The notes below the pieces were generated by a model. It did not search any database. It worked only from the letters and a program-made list of their open reading frames with translations, and was not told where the DNA came from. From Lobosporangium transversale (lineage: Eukaryota > Mortierellomycota > Mortierellomycetes > Mortierellales > Mortierellaceae), in NCBI RefSeq assembly GCF_002105155.1, contig NW_019029021.1, positions 124,001 to 188,000 on the forward strand: a stretch of 64,000 nt of DNA, in the 5' to 3' direction. A program made the position numbers and the translations under genes. Every line of letters starts with the position of its first letter. Position 1 is the stretch's first letter. Shown here in pieces: positions 20,147-30,846 of this stretch.

Positions 20147-21576
20147 TCAGTTCATTGTCGTCACTTCTTCCTCGTCTGCAGCCACCATTCTTGGTTCGGG
20201 AATATGTGTGGGTGTAACAAAGAGTTTGACCTGCTCTCGTACTCGATCCAAAATATCAATCTCCACAGGTCCCCTATACTTTTGGAACAAGGGCTCCTCA
20301 TCTCGTCCCAAATCCAAATCATCCTTGTCCATCTCCTTCGTCTCTGCAAATGCAACTTTCATCACTGCACCTCCAGCATATTCAACACAATCATACGAAT
20401 TGAAAAGTGCAAACAGTTTCTTGGGGAAGTTACGGAATCCAACCAAGTTTTTGAAGGGAATGTATCCGATAGGTTCAAGTCCCGAAGGTGGTACTGAGAA
20501 GTAGGCCTCATCTTGTGGGATCGTGACAGAGGATGCTGCTACATCTGCAGCCGCAGCCGCAGCTGCCTTGGCTACAGCCTCAGTTGCAGCTGGTGAAAGA
20601 GTCTCTTCATCTTTTGATGTCTCTATTGCTGGTTCTGTTGAGGTTGCTGTTGAGGATGTTGTATCGATATTGTCTGTTGTTACTGTTGTTGTTGATGTTG
20701 ACTCTGTAGATCCTGTGGCCTCTGTTGCGAGTAAAGTGGCTTCCTGAGCTGGAGTTATTGACTTTGTATCATCTTCCTTGATCATTTCAGACATAGCAAC
20801 TGGTTCAGGGTCATCAAGGCTCTGAAGACATCCATCATTGTATCCCTTGAGGACTTCAGCTAACGCAATTCTACCCAAGACAACGATGCCATCCGAGACC
20901 GATTTGAGGGGAACAATGGGTGCACTCTGTTCTTGTTCTGTCAACTCTGATCTCTTTCCTGCTGCGATCTGACGTTTCTTTCGGACATCTGCAGCCACCA
21001 TTGATCGAATCTGACCCTCTGTCATGCCCTCCTTGACCTCATAATCCAATGCAGCAGCATCGAAAACAGGCTAGCATTGAGTATTGATAAAATAAATAAA
21101 AAACAATAGTCAGCTTCTAGAAGAGGGCCAAAAAAAAAAAAATAAAAAATAAAAAAAAACTCAATGCTTCTCTTTTAAGTGTCTATGGTTGAGAAAGGTA
21201 CTTAAGAGAGCAATGGTTTTACCTTGACAAATTGCTTAAAGTAATGACGAGTTTTGTGAATGCCATCTCCAGGGGGTGGCATGATGTAAACAGTGACCTT
21301 ACGAGGCATCTCTTGAACGCCACATGGTTGTTTTGCCAAGACATCCACCTTGTCTGCAACACGTTTCTTTGCAGCCACAGTCAAGTAATGATCACGAGTG
21401 ACCAGAGCTCCGATGGAACCGATGGTGCCCCAGAAGATCATCCAACCACGACTAGGCAGCTTAGCCCGTAGTTTCCCAGAGAGTGTTGTTGGAATAGGCT
21501 TTGGCGAGGGAGTGGGCTTGGGTTTGAGTTCTGGCCGGGCCCCAGACGAGGCAGAAGCTGCAGTATTGTTGTCCAT
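20147..21576 (-). CDS. TIM54: Mitochondrial inner membrane translocase subunit Tim54 (two exons)
   Basis: Exon 1 is 21576-21223 and exon 2 is 21070-20147, separated by a 152-nt intron (donor GTAAAA, acceptor TAG, phase 0), giving 425 residues. Tim54 supports the TIM22 complex that inserts carrier proteins into the inner membrane. Visible support: an N-terminal Pro-rich segment, one membrane helix at about residues 44-61 (GWMIFWGTIGSIGALV), the family core KVTVYIMPPPGDGIHKTR-HYFKQFVK joined across the splice to PVFDAAALDYEV, and VRKKRQI. Exon 2 has a Thr/Ser/Ala-rich insertion (residues about 195-260), then a conserved-looking end (PLFQKYRGPVEIDILDRVRE). A CT repeat lies about 70 bp upstream of the start. 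Confidence 0.85.
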
Positions 21577-21642
21577 GGATAGGTTGAGTGTTTTCAGTTC
21601 AGTTCAAACTAGAGGGAAAGGGCATATACGGACAAAAGAGGG

Positions 21643-21647
<5 letters not shown>

Positions 21648-21677
<30 letters not shown>
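21648..21677. repeat. GA microsatellite upstream of TIM54
   Basis: Uninterrupted GA dinucleotides, CT on the sense strand of TIM54, about 70 bp before its ATG. Could act as a promoter or leader element. Confidence 0.7.
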
Positions 21678-21683
<6 letters not shown>

Positions 21684-21869
21684 CGAGGAAGTGAAAGTGA
21701 GGGTCTGTCTTTTTCTTTTTTCTTTTTTCTTTTTTCCTTTTTTCCAAGGTGATCGGATCAATAAAAATAATGAAAACAGAGGAGACCATCCCAACAGTCA
21801 CAACGACTTTTGACCTAATTGATCGTTTTATTTAATCGTTTTTATTATGCTTTTTTTGTGTTTGTTGGT

Positions 21870-21901
<32 letters not shown>

Positions 21902-21983
21902 CATTACTGGCTATCATTCATCAAAACCACGTCAATTGCTACTATGCTACTATTGATCAATTGCATCAAGGTCTATTGCTTTT

Positions 21984-22015
<32 letters not shown>

Positions 22016-22030
22016 TCTTTCTTTAAAAAA
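21870..22030. repeat. Long A and T homopolymers between TIM54 and the C2H2 gene
   Basis: An A run at about 21871-21894, and T runs interrupted by single C at about 21980-22017, in the spacer between the TIM54 start and the end of the zinc-finger gene. No gene lies in 21700-22118. Confidence 0.6.
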
Positions 22031-22118
22031 GGTATAAATATATATCATAAAAAATGGTGGAATAAATATGTTTATATGCTTGTTCCCTTTCACGTGTCTG
22101 CTATGCTAATGAATCAGC

Positions 22119-23081
22119 TTAATGATCTCTCGCTCTATGACGAGTCAGAGCCTCGACTCGCTGAAAACGCATCATGCAATTCTCAACCGGGCATCCATAA
22201 GGAGTCTCGCCAGTATGTCCACGCAAATGTCTCTTGAGGTCTCCACGACGGATCGATGCATAAACACAACCAGGTGCGTCGCATTGGAATGGTTTCACTT
22301 GCGAGTGGGTCTTGAGGTGTTGCTGAAGGTTGAACAGCCGTTTGAACGGTTTGCCATGATTGCATCCTGGGTACTCACACGTATAAACCTTGGGCGCCTT
22401 TTCCTTCCTCCTACGCTGATCAGTCGTCTTTGATGTCAATCTGTTCTTCTTCCTCTTCTTCAAACTGAACACCGTCTCATCATCTGCTTCCATCTCTGTA
22501 TCCGAGTCTGCCTCTGCTGTTGCTGCTGTTGAAACATCCATAACATCATTCTCATCCCCTGTTGTGAATGCAGGACTTGCCATTGCTGAAACAGGTACAG
22601 TGGGGTAAAAATTATTGGGATGGGTTGGCGCAGCAAAAAAATTGTATGGGGTTCTCTCTTGAACCTCAAGCTGTGAGCAATGAATTGTCTCGAAGTTGCT
22701 GTCGAAAGAAGACGGCAAGAAATAGGAATATTCAGAGTATTCAGTGATGGGATTCGATTCCATAAAGAGCGAGGGGCCCTCATGGATTGGAGGCATGTTC
22801 ATAAAAGACGTCAATGGTAATGATGACTGGGATGAGGGATCCAAGGGCATATCAAGACTGCTCAACTCTGGGAATAGAGCATATGTCATCCTCATCTCTT
22901 CGACCGAGGAATGATTGTCATGAGGACGTCTGTAAAGAGCGTCAAAGGCGCCAACATCCGGGTACGAGACTGCATCACGCACACCTGGGTTTCCATCCAC
23001 CAGCTGATAGGCGCCCTTGTCATCTACTTTGCCCAATGGCAATTCGGACTGTGGGTGGTATCTTCTGGATGCGGAAATCAT
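22119..23081 (-). CDS. C2H2 zinc-finger transcription factor (three fingers)
   Basis: 320 residues from the ATG at 23081. The N-terminal 200 residues are low complexity and rich in Ser, Pro and aromatic residues, with an acidic stretch (DSDTEMEADDETVFS), likely an activation region. A basic patch (KKRKKNRLTSKTTDQRRRKEK) resembles a nuclear localisation signal. Three fingers follow at the C-terminus: CEYPGC...HLKTH, CDAPGC...HLRGH and CPVENC...HRARDH, with linkers of the TGE type (GHTGETPYGC). Single copy here and unlike the two C2H2 families further right. Target genes unknown. Confidence 0.85.
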   Translation of the reverse strand: MISASRRYHPQSELPLGKVDDKGAYQLVDGNPGVRDAVSYPDVGAFDALYRRPHDNHSSVEEMRMTYALFPELSSLDMPLDPSSQSSLPLTSFMNMPPIHEGPSLFMESNPITEYSEYSYFLPSSFDSNFETIHCSQLEVQERTPYNFFAAPTHPNNFYPTVPVSAMASPAFTTGDENDVMDVSTAATAEADSDTEMEADDETVFSLKKRKKNRLTSKTTDQRRRKEKAPKVYTCEYPGCNHGKPFKRLFNLQQHLKTHSQVKPFQCDAPGCVYASIRRGDLKRHLRGHTGETPYGCPVENCMMRFQRVEALTRHRARDH

Positions 23082-23148
23082 AACGGCTTATGGAATAATA
23101 ATAATCGAGGGAGGGAAGAGGGAGAAAGGATGACAGAGGGTAGAAAGT

Positions 23149-23150
<2 letters not shown>

Positions 23151-23189
<39 letters not shown>
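23151..23189. repeat. GA microsatellite upstream of the C2H2 gene
   Basis: About 19 GA units, CT on the sense strand, 70 bp upstream of the ATG at 23081. Same distance and strand sense as in TIM54. Confidence 0.75.
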
Positions 23190-23192
<3 letters not shown>

Positions 23193-23930
23193 CAATTGAT
23201 GCTCAGGAACAAAAATGTTGCGTATGGTATATGATCAAAAGTGAAAGGAATTGAACAGATGATTGCAGGTGTCAAGTGTAAGGATGAGGAAGAAAAGAAA
23301 GAAAAAGAAGAAAAGGAAGAAGAAAGGGAAACGAAGTCGATTTTTGAATGGAAAGAGAGAAAGGGGTGTGGACGGGAAAAAAGACAGAGCAATGCAAGAA
23401 TGGCGGCACAGCACAGGAAAAAATAGATGGGAGTACCAATGGCAGGAAAAGCATTTAATTGCAATAACCAAGAAAAGTAACAAACAAACAATCCATCGTC
23501 TCTGTGTCTGTCAGGAGCACATGCCCCAAATAAATACGCCACCTCCCCCTCAACGCCAAAAAACTATTTCGCGTCATTGTCTCTTTCGGGAAGAAAAAAA
23601 AAAAAAAAAGAGAAAAAAAAGAGCGTTTCCCATTGTGTTCTTCTGGGTATAACAATTTACTATTGGTTTATTCATGGCAATGTATATATATATATATCTA
23701 TCAAGCATCAAGTATCATATAAATCTATCAAGTATCAAGTATAAATCTAGTATCAAAAATTATATAGGTAGGACGTTATAAACTATTGGATGCAGTTAGA
23801 GCAAGAGCGAACCCTTTCTTGTGTGATGTCAATTGCACTGACTGATGTCTATCTTCGTGGCGACTTAGGTTCCCATTATACAGAGTAAGCATCCACAGTG
23901 TTGGTCACTGTCTTCAGCTGAGCTAACGTG
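23190..23930. other. Promoter side of the C2H2 gene and 3' flank of the next gene
   Basis: Purine-rich sequence to about 23450. The part 23640-23930 is the 3' flank of the next zinc-finger gene and is homologous to 26610-26913. No gene seen. Confidence 0.55.
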
Positions 23931-24713
23931 CTACAAGCTTTGATTCCATTGGTCGGCATAGAGCATCCAGTCTTGTCCCTGGTTTCCACCCGTGAATCCA
24001 AGTTGGTTATGGGTCGGGTTGAATCTAGCGTGGTCAGGCTGGGAGTAGCCTTGTGAGGTGACAATGGGTGTTGGTACCCAGGGATGCACCGGATATGAAC
24101 CCATGAATGGAAGCAGAGTCGAGTCGAGCATTACATGGTTAGACTGGAGGTGGGGACCTTGTGGAATGGCAGAGGGCATAGACGCCAAGACTGGTTCCTG
24201 ACTCGGACCCGCGGATGACAATTGGCCATACTGGTTGAATCTATCAACATTGTCCTGATAGCCAATATACGGGTGTAGCTGTTGTATACCTTGTAGCTGC
24301 CTTGGCAACTGTGACGCTAATTGAGATGCCTTTTTCTTGCATATTTTTGTATCCCTATGTCTCTTCAGCGTGTCGGGCCTAAAACATTTGGTGCCACATC
24401 TATCACAGATCCATACTCTTCTCTTTTCTTTGGAGAGATGTGTCTGGTAGTGGCGTTCAAAGTCTATTGACCTTGAAGTTTTGCGGTTGCAAATAGGACA
24501 ACTATAGGACTTGTTGGCCTTCTTAGCTTCTTTGACTGGAGCTTTGGAGCTTTGGATAGTCAGGTGATGAGACGGATCACCATTGGGTTCATGGACTTCT
24601 GAATTAAGGAGGAGTGAGATTTTTTGTGCATGATCGGAAGAATTGTCTGACTCCAAGCACACGAAGTCTTTTGACGGACTTGATGTAGATCTTGACCATT
24701 TTAGCACTGCCAT
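23931..24713 (-). CDS. C2H2/C2HC zinc-finger protein, family A member 1
   Basis: 260 residues from the ATG at 24713 (MAVLKWSRSTSSPSKDFVC). I prefer this start because the paralog at 28272 aligns from the same point (MAALKRSRSAPSPSKDSVC); the frame upstream is low-complexity leader. One C2H2 finger (CPICNRKTSRSIDFERHYQTH) and one C2HC finger (CDRCGTKCFRPDTLKRHRDTKIC) are followed by a Gln/Pro/Ser-rich tail that matches the paralog (HLQSNHVMLDSTLL). Compared with the paralog it lacks about 30 residues between fingers, so its first finger appears to be a fusion of finger 1 and finger 2. Probable nuclear regulator, or a decaying one. Confidence 0.7.
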   Translation of the reverse strand: MAVLKWSRSTSSPSKDFVCLESDNSSDHAQKISLLLNSEVHEPNGDPSHHLTIQSSKAPVKEAKKANKSYSCPICNRKTSRSIDFERHYQTHLSKEKRRVWICDRCGTKCFRPDTLKRHRDTKICKKKASQLASQLPRQLQGIQQLHPYIGYQDNVDRFNQYGQLSSAGPSQEPVLASMPSAIPQGPHLQSNHVMLDSTLLPFMGSYPVHPWVPTPIVTSQGYSQPDHARFNPTHNQLGFTGGNQGQDWMLYADQWNQSL

Positions 24714-25249
24714 GGCTAAGAAAGATAATAGTACGTTGAGTGCAGAAGGCAGTATAAAAAGAGTTAAAGAAAGGGCTGTGAGATGGACAAAGTGAAAGTG
24801 AAGAGTGAAGAATGATGGATGAATGAGTGAATGAAGAGAAGTAAAAAATGAAAAGAATGAAAAGAATGAAAAATGACGAATGACGGATGAAGAAGAATGT
24901 CGAAGGTGAAGGTAAGAAAATTTCAAACGACAAACATCAAGTAAATGTAAATATATAATATCTGTGCCGTTGATTTTCTGCAAGGTGCCGTTGAATAACT
25001 ATTAGATGCCGTAGAAAATCTATTGATGGTGCCACACAAAATAAATTATTCCAAACGGAGGATGTGCAACAGACATTGTCGGAAATATACGACACGTGGG
25101 TTTTCACGCACGCGAGCATTTTTTTTAACTTTCGACCATCAATCAGATTTTAGAATTAAGATTGGTTTGAGCAAATGATATTGCAGAGTTGTTCGAATTA
25201 CTATATTATACTGTACACAGTTCGCTAATAAAACGGTTTCGGTTACGGG
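24714..25249. other. Upstream region of family A member 1
   Basis: Contains a degenerate GAATGA-type tandem stretch (about 24790-24900), also seen in stronger form upstream of the paralog (28410-28520). No gene. Confidence 0.5.
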
Positions 25250-25510
25250 TAAAAGATACAATAGATGACAATGGAGTACAGGAATGATAAACCTGAGGGA
25301 GGGTGATGCCTCATGCGCGGATGCGGGCCTTTTTTAGCATGGGAGGAGTGAAAGAGCAGACTAGCGATGCCTGACGCGAGCGTGCCTCTGGAGCAAGTCT
25401 TTCCTGATAAATTCCTTGTTACTAAAAATCATATGGCATATAATATCTTCATGATGAGTATCATCCGGCAATAGTTCAGCTCCATGATTTCAGGATTGGA
25501 CCTTATAAAT
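25250..25510 (-). pseudogene. Decayed C2H2 zinc-finger copy (family B)
   Basis: Aligned in patches with the last finger and 3' end of the gene at 33234-33971. Shared words include AAGTCTTTCCTG-TAAATTCCTTG (against CGAGTCTTTCCTGGTGAACCC), GATGCGGG, and AGGAATGATAAA. The sequence just upstream (25490-25640) matches 29174-29310, the flank of another family B relic. No open frame remains. Confidence 0.5.
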
Positions 25511-26202
25511 AGTAAGCACCCTTAGAGCTTTAGCATGCTTAGTCCCCAATTGATACCAGCATCCATTGGACACGTCCCATTTCTTTAAGGAATACTATGA
25601 TACAATAGGCTAGGAAATTAGTCTACAAAATTTGTTCCGCTGTTGATTATTATTTGCCAACGTAACACATACACATTTGAATAGCTTTACTGCTGCACCA
25701 TCTGCTAGTGTCAAGCTATCGCTTGCTGGACAGCCGGTTGAAGAAATGGAAACGAATAATAGAGAACCTTTTCCTCATATGATTTTTAGTCGCTTTCACT
25801 TAACATACCTCTCTCAAGAATAAAATACGTTCTATGAAATCGCAGCCGTAGCATCAATGAGACATGGGCTTTTGCACTGCTATGCTGAATCTAAGTAAAA
25901 GTAAAGAATTGATTTTTCCGGACTTCATCTCCAAAACTGGGTGATTGACTAGTTGACTAGTTGTAGTAATTTTCCTAAATAATATTGCAGTAATGGTGGT
26001 AGGTCATATCCTCTCAAGCTAGTAGCTCTTCTAACAAGACCAAAAGGTACCATGGGGGCAGCATCCATGACAATGCATCAGGTTCTTGTTGGGATATGTT
26101 AAAAATAAAACATTCACTCAGTTTTGTGTGTTAGTGAATATATGAAGAGGAAATGATGAAGTAATAAAAGGATGTCATTTTTTTCTTTCTATTTTCTTTT
26201 TT

Positions 26203-26238
<36 letters not shown>

Positions 26239-26913
26239 CACAATAATTAAGAAGAGAGTGTAGGTAATAAGTCCCATTTCCCTGTGAACCTTTGGTATTA
26301 AAAAAAAAACTAAAGAGACAATGGTGGAGGGAGGAGTATAGAAATAATAAATTTAGGTAAACTCTAGTCAATAACAGAATTGGCTTCAGTCTGGGAAAAG
26401 GATCAGGCTCAGATGGCTGGACCAACCTTTCATAAACAATCAAGGGAATTGCATTAATGGATGTGGGCCGTCTCTGTGTAAAAGTGCAAACTTATATGGT
26501 AAACCTTATTTATGGGTCGAGGGAGTCGTTCCAGTTAGCACTTTAACAGTAGCAATAAGTCCCAAGGAAATTATTGCATTCAAACAGAATCGATTGTATC
26601 TTGCGTCCTTCTGGGTATAGTAATTATTGTTGGTTTATTCATAATTATAGTAATGTTATTATATCTATATCTATTAGGTATCAAGTATTAAGTATTAAAT
26701 AAGGATAGGGTGTTGCAGACTAATGAGGGCGGCCAGAGGAGCAAGCGAAGTGTTTGATGAATTTTGCATGCCTGTATGCGCCTTGAGCGAGCCTTTTCTT
26801 GTGTAATGTCAGCCGCATTGAGTGCTGTGTATCTTCACTGAGGTTCCCATTATACAGAGTAAGCATCCACAGTGTTGGTCACTGTCTTCAGCTGAGCTAA
26901 CGTGCTACAGGCT
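25511..26913. other. Intergenic, no gene seen
   Basis: AT-rich with a T tract (26205-26231). A short stretch near 26065-26115 (GACAATGCATCAGGTTCTTG) resembles the outer end of the F-box inverted-repeat arms (GACAATGATTCAGGTCCTTG near 10722). The last 300 bp are the duplicated 3' flank of family A. Confidence 0.5.
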
Positions 26914-27616
26914 TCAATTCCATTGGCCGGCATAGAGCATCCAGTCTTGCCCTTGGATTCCGCCCCCGAATCCAAGTTGGTTATGGGTCAGGTTGATTCT
27001 GGCGTCGTCAGGCTGGGAGTAGTAGTCTTGTGAGGTGACAATGGGTGTTGGTACCAAGGCTTGTCCCTGGCTCATATTTATAAGTTGGACTTCATACTGA
27101 GTCTGGCCCAGCTCATGGTTAGGCTGGTGGTAGCCTTGTGGAAAAGGAAAGGATGTTGGTGCCGAGGGATGCACCTGACATGAACCCATGGATGGAACTT
27201 GAAGCAGAGTCGAGTCGAGCATTACATGGTTAGACTGGAGGTGGGGATCTTGTGGAATGCCAAAGGGCATAGACGCCAAGACTTGTCCCTGACTTGGACC
27301 CGCGGATGACCATTGGCCATACTGGTTGAATCCATCAACATTATTCTGATAGCCAGTATGTGAGTATAGCTGTTGTTGTTGTACACCTTGTAATTGCTCT
27401 CCTTGCCATTGTGACATATTAGGCACGGCTGGTTGAAACGGCTCGTATCCAATGACGCCAGGCTGAGAGGAGGGATCTTGCGGATTGACAAAGGGCATTG
27501 GTACCGAGGATTGTTCCTGACTCGGAGGCGCGAGTGGCGGTTGGCTATACTGGTTGGATTCACCGACATCCATCTGATAACCAGTGTGTGAGTTTGGCTG
27601 CTGTTGCTGCTGCTGC

Positions 27617-27668
<52 letters not shown>

Positions 27669-28272
27669 GCTGTACACATTGTAGCTCCCCTTGCTGCAAC
27701 TGCGACATATTAGGCATAGTTAATTGAGACGATCCTTGTTCAATAATCGTAGGGTTAAATAGAGTCGGTTGGAAAGCAGCTTCTTGGGAGGCCAAATTAA
27801 ATTGCTTTGCTCCTTTGCATTTTTTTGCATGCCTTGGGACCGAATCCTGTCTTGAAAAGTTTAAGTCACACCCATTACACTTCCATCTTTTGATCTCCTC
27901 TCTGGGGCGATGTGTCTGGGAATGGCGGTTGAGATCTGCTTTCCTGTTAGTCTTGTACTTGCAATTGGGCTGTCCGCAATTAAAGGCTTTATCTTTGTCG
28001 TGATTAATGATATGGGCCTTGAGATTGGAAGCGTTGCTCTGGGACCTGTCGCAAATGTGACAAATGTGTTTGTTAGCCCTCGCAGCTTCCTTGGCCGGTG
28101 CATTGGGGTTTTGGATACTCAAGCATTGATCTGGGTCTTCTGCAGGTTCGTGGACCTCTGAATTGAGAAGGAGTGGGATTTCTTGTGCGCGATCGGGGGA
28201 ATTGTCTGGCTCCAAGCACACGGAGTCTTTTGACGGACTTGGTGCAGACCTTGACCTTTTTAACGCTGCCAT
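26914..28272 (-). CDS. C2H2 zinc-finger protein, family A member 2, with polyglutamine
   Basis: 452 residues from the ATG at 28272. Three fingers lie at about residues 65-150: CHICDRSQSNASNLKAHIINH, CGQPNCKYKT...HSQTH and CNGCDLNFS...HAKKC (C2HC). They are followed by a long Gln/Pro-rich region, typical of transactivation domains. A polyglutamine run of about 30 (CAA/CAG, 27590-27672) is interrupted only at its ends. The tail contains an internal duplication of about 75 residues (HTGYQMDVGESNQYSQ against HTGYQNNVDGFNQYGQ, each followed by SMPF/VPMPF-type repeats). The last 50 residues match member 1 closely. Probable nuclear regulator. Confidence 0.8.
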
Positions 28273-28799
28273 GATTAGGAAAGATAGTTTTTTCTCAAAG
28301 TTGCCGCGTGTATGAAAGAGGAATAGACACCTGTCCAAACAAGGTGCAGAGGGCAATATAAAGAGAAGTTGAGAAAGGGTTGTGGGACGGGGTGGAAGCT
28401 GGAGAGTGAAGAGTGAATAATAAACGATGAACGATGGGCGATGAATGATGAATGATGAACGATGAACGATGGATGAACGATAAATGCTGAATGTGAATGG
28501 TGAATGCTGAGGAATGAAGAGTATTGAGCGTGAAGAGCGAACATATCCCTATACGACAAACACTAGACAAAAATATACCTGCACTGTGCCGCAAACATTT
28601 ATTGACATTGGTCCTTTGCCGCAAAGGTCATTGTTCATTCCTTTATAATTATTCCCGGCTTCTTCCAGACCCCCAAAGCTTCGATCTCCAAGAGGCATGG
28701 TCTGGGTATCTTTGGAAGTAAGTCATTAGAGGAAATGCTTCACAGGCGGTGGTGTGATAATAATGTTCAACAACTAAAGCGCGAAACAACAAGTCTTCC
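28273..28799. other. Upstream region of family A member 2 with minisatellite
   Basis: 28410-28520 holds irregular tandem GATGAACGAT/GAATGATGAA units. The upstream flank to 28560 is homologous in layout to that of member 1. No gene. Confidence 0.55.
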
Positions 28800-29174
28800 T
28801 CAGGTATAAATGGTGTGTCCAGGCAACCGAGTATTTCCGCAGCACATTTGCAAATTATTTCTAATTGCTTTTTTTAGTGTGACGCGATTTAACTCATTAA
28901 ATTTCAAAGCGCAGCCATCCCACGGGCGACCGAGAGGTCTTTCTGATGAGATGTGTTCTTCGGTGTGGGCCAAGATTAGAGGATGAGGTTGCAATTTTTC
29001 CGCAAATGTCGCAGAAGAAACCCGCTCTGCTTGATTAGCTTGATTAGCATTATTATCGCACCCCTCTATGTCGTTTGCCTCATTCTGATCTCCCTCGTTC
29101 ATACTGGGAAGTAAACTAAGATCTTGTGATAGATGCTGAAGTAATTGTGGCTGTTTTTGCTGTGCTCTAAGCAT
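28800..29174 (-). pseudogene. Frameshifted C2H2 zinc-finger pseudogene (family B)
   Basis: The frame begins MLRAQQKQPQLLQHLSQDL, matching MLKVQQQKQQLL of the intact gene at 33971. Further on, the first finger (CDICGKIATSSSNLGPH) reads in one frame, while the second (SERPLGRPWDGC) reads in another, so a frameshift lies between. The remaining fingers are absent. Confidence 0.7.
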
Positions 29175-29962
29175 TTTCTGATTTTAGGATTGGGCCCTGT
29201 AGCTATTATCCTCGACAATTCTATAGTCGCGTAACACCCTACTTGACCTCCAATTGACGTTGAATACATGCCATCCTATAAGGATTATGATGATACAATA
29301 GACTAAGAAAGAATTGAATCAAAGTATTAAAGTGGAATAAAAATAATAATAAAAAAAAAAACTTATACTCCTATTCATTTTCTACTTTTATTTTAATGAA
29401 AGCTATAACTGGCGACTGTAACCATGATAGTATCTGGATACTATACTCGAGTGCTAACCAATTATGCATTACTTGCTAGGGTTCTGCCTATTGAGGTAGC
29501 TCTACACCCTTACGTATCCCAGGGACGAGCTTTGGTCCCCTTTCCGTCCCTTTTTATCCAATACAACCGTCCTCCTTCCCCATTCCTTCGCACAACGGCT
29601 GCGACATGCATGTTTGAAAGCGAGAGAGGGAGGAAATGGTGGGTTTTGAAAGAAGAAGTGTTTAGTCAGACCCAGTCGCACTGGATGGGCAGCTTTTTTT
29701 TTTTTTTTTTTTTTTTTTGATGTAGGAAGAGGAAAAATATCACATCGGCTTTTCCTATCCAATCCAGAATGTACCTTGTTTGAGAATAGTTCAACCAGAT
29801 AGTTCTTAATGTGCCTCTTATCAATCTGTTTGGCATGGCTCAAGTAGAGATTGGGGGGTTTTTTTTGGTGGTAAGGAAAGGGTCCATAACATCATGTTCG
29901 TCCTCGTAATACTAAAAAAGCAATGGGGGTTGCTTCTCTCGCATCACACATGATAAAAGTGA
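29175..29962. other. Spacer with diverged direct repeat
   Basis: 29420-29830 resembles 30790-31180 in the same orientation (TTTTATCCA-TACAACCGTC, the GACATG-A-GTTTGAAAG block, then CTGGATGGGCAG before a T tract). It records an older duplication of the family B flank. No gene. Confidence 0.5.
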
Positions 29963-30511
29963 AATAAAGGCTCAAGTGCTCTCGCCTGGAGGGAAGACAT
30001 TGATACTCAAGGAGGACAGCAGTGTGATGAGCGGTCAAATAATCAACATGGACAATATGCTGCTGCGACTCCATCAGGCCAGTCTTCTTCTCTCGAAGCC
30101 TTTCCCTCCTCATATACCTTCGAAACATCCTACCGCATTGTACGCAAACATGTTTGCCATATTTGCGGTAAAGCCACAACTACATCTTCTAACCTCAATA
30201 CACACATAAGAACACACCGCCCTCCATCAGAAAAGCCTTATGGCTGTACGTGGAAGGACTGCAAGGCAAGATACAATAGAAAGGCTGAGTTCAACCGCCA
30301 TCTCGAAACGCATCAACGCAGGACCGGTAGATACAAGTGTGATTTATGTGGCCAAGGGTTCACCAGGAAAGACTCGCTTCTCAGACACACTCGCACCAAG
30401 CATCACAAGCCTGGTCTGTCATCTGACGAGTATGGGCTTCCAAACAGTGCAAGTAATCCCGCATCTGGGTCCAGAGCCACCACTCTTCCCTCTCTTGAGA
30501 CACATTTCTAA
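29963..30511 (+). pseudogene. 5'-truncated C2H2 zinc-finger copy (left arm of inverted repeat 2)
   Basis: An open frame that is identical or nearly so to the gene at 33234-33971 from the SNNQHGQYAAATPSGQ block through the three fingers (CHICGKATTTSSNLNTHIRTH, CTWKDCKARYNRKAEFNRHLETH, CDLCGQGFTRKDSLLRHTRTKHH) to the stop at 30509-30511. It has no ATG in this frame, and its 5' part has been replaced by unrelated sequence at 30005. An upstream exon cannot be excluded, but none is evident. Confidence 0.7.
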
Positions 30512-30846
30512 AAGATGGAGAAAAATCCAACTTTATCATTCTTATACCTCACTGTCAATCATTGTGTCTTTCTTTATTTATTTTTTTTTTTTCGATAATT
30601 ACTTTACACTACTCTATTAGATCCCATCGGCATTTCCCCCCTGTATAAACATCTGTCTCTTTTATATCCCTCCTATTCATTTTTATGTTCGCTTTTAGTT
30701 TAATTTGTTTATTTCGGTTTAACCTTAGGAATAAGATAATAACAATAAAGGGATAGCTAATGGCGATGATGATGTTACTTGTAGACCGTACTCATGATGG
30801 ACTTGCCGGATATTGAATGCTATTGAGTTTGCTCTGCATCCTCAAA
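30005..30846 (+). repeat. Inverted repeat 2, left arm
   Basis: Mirror of 32899-33740 (coordinates sum to 63745), about 842 bp. At least 30225-30620 is identical to its partner at protein level in an arbitrary frame, which implies near nucleotide identity. Differences appear at both ends. Confidence 0.85.

Noticed and set aside
23078-23655. Several overlapping frames on both strands upstream of the C2H2 gene
   Set aside because: They depend on the GA microsatellite and on AG-rich sequence, and they have repetitive composition.
27222-27713. Asn-rich and Val-rich frames over the polyglutamine region
   Set aside because: Shadows of the CAG/CAA run in the zinc-finger gene (AAC gives Asn, GTT gives Val on the other strand).
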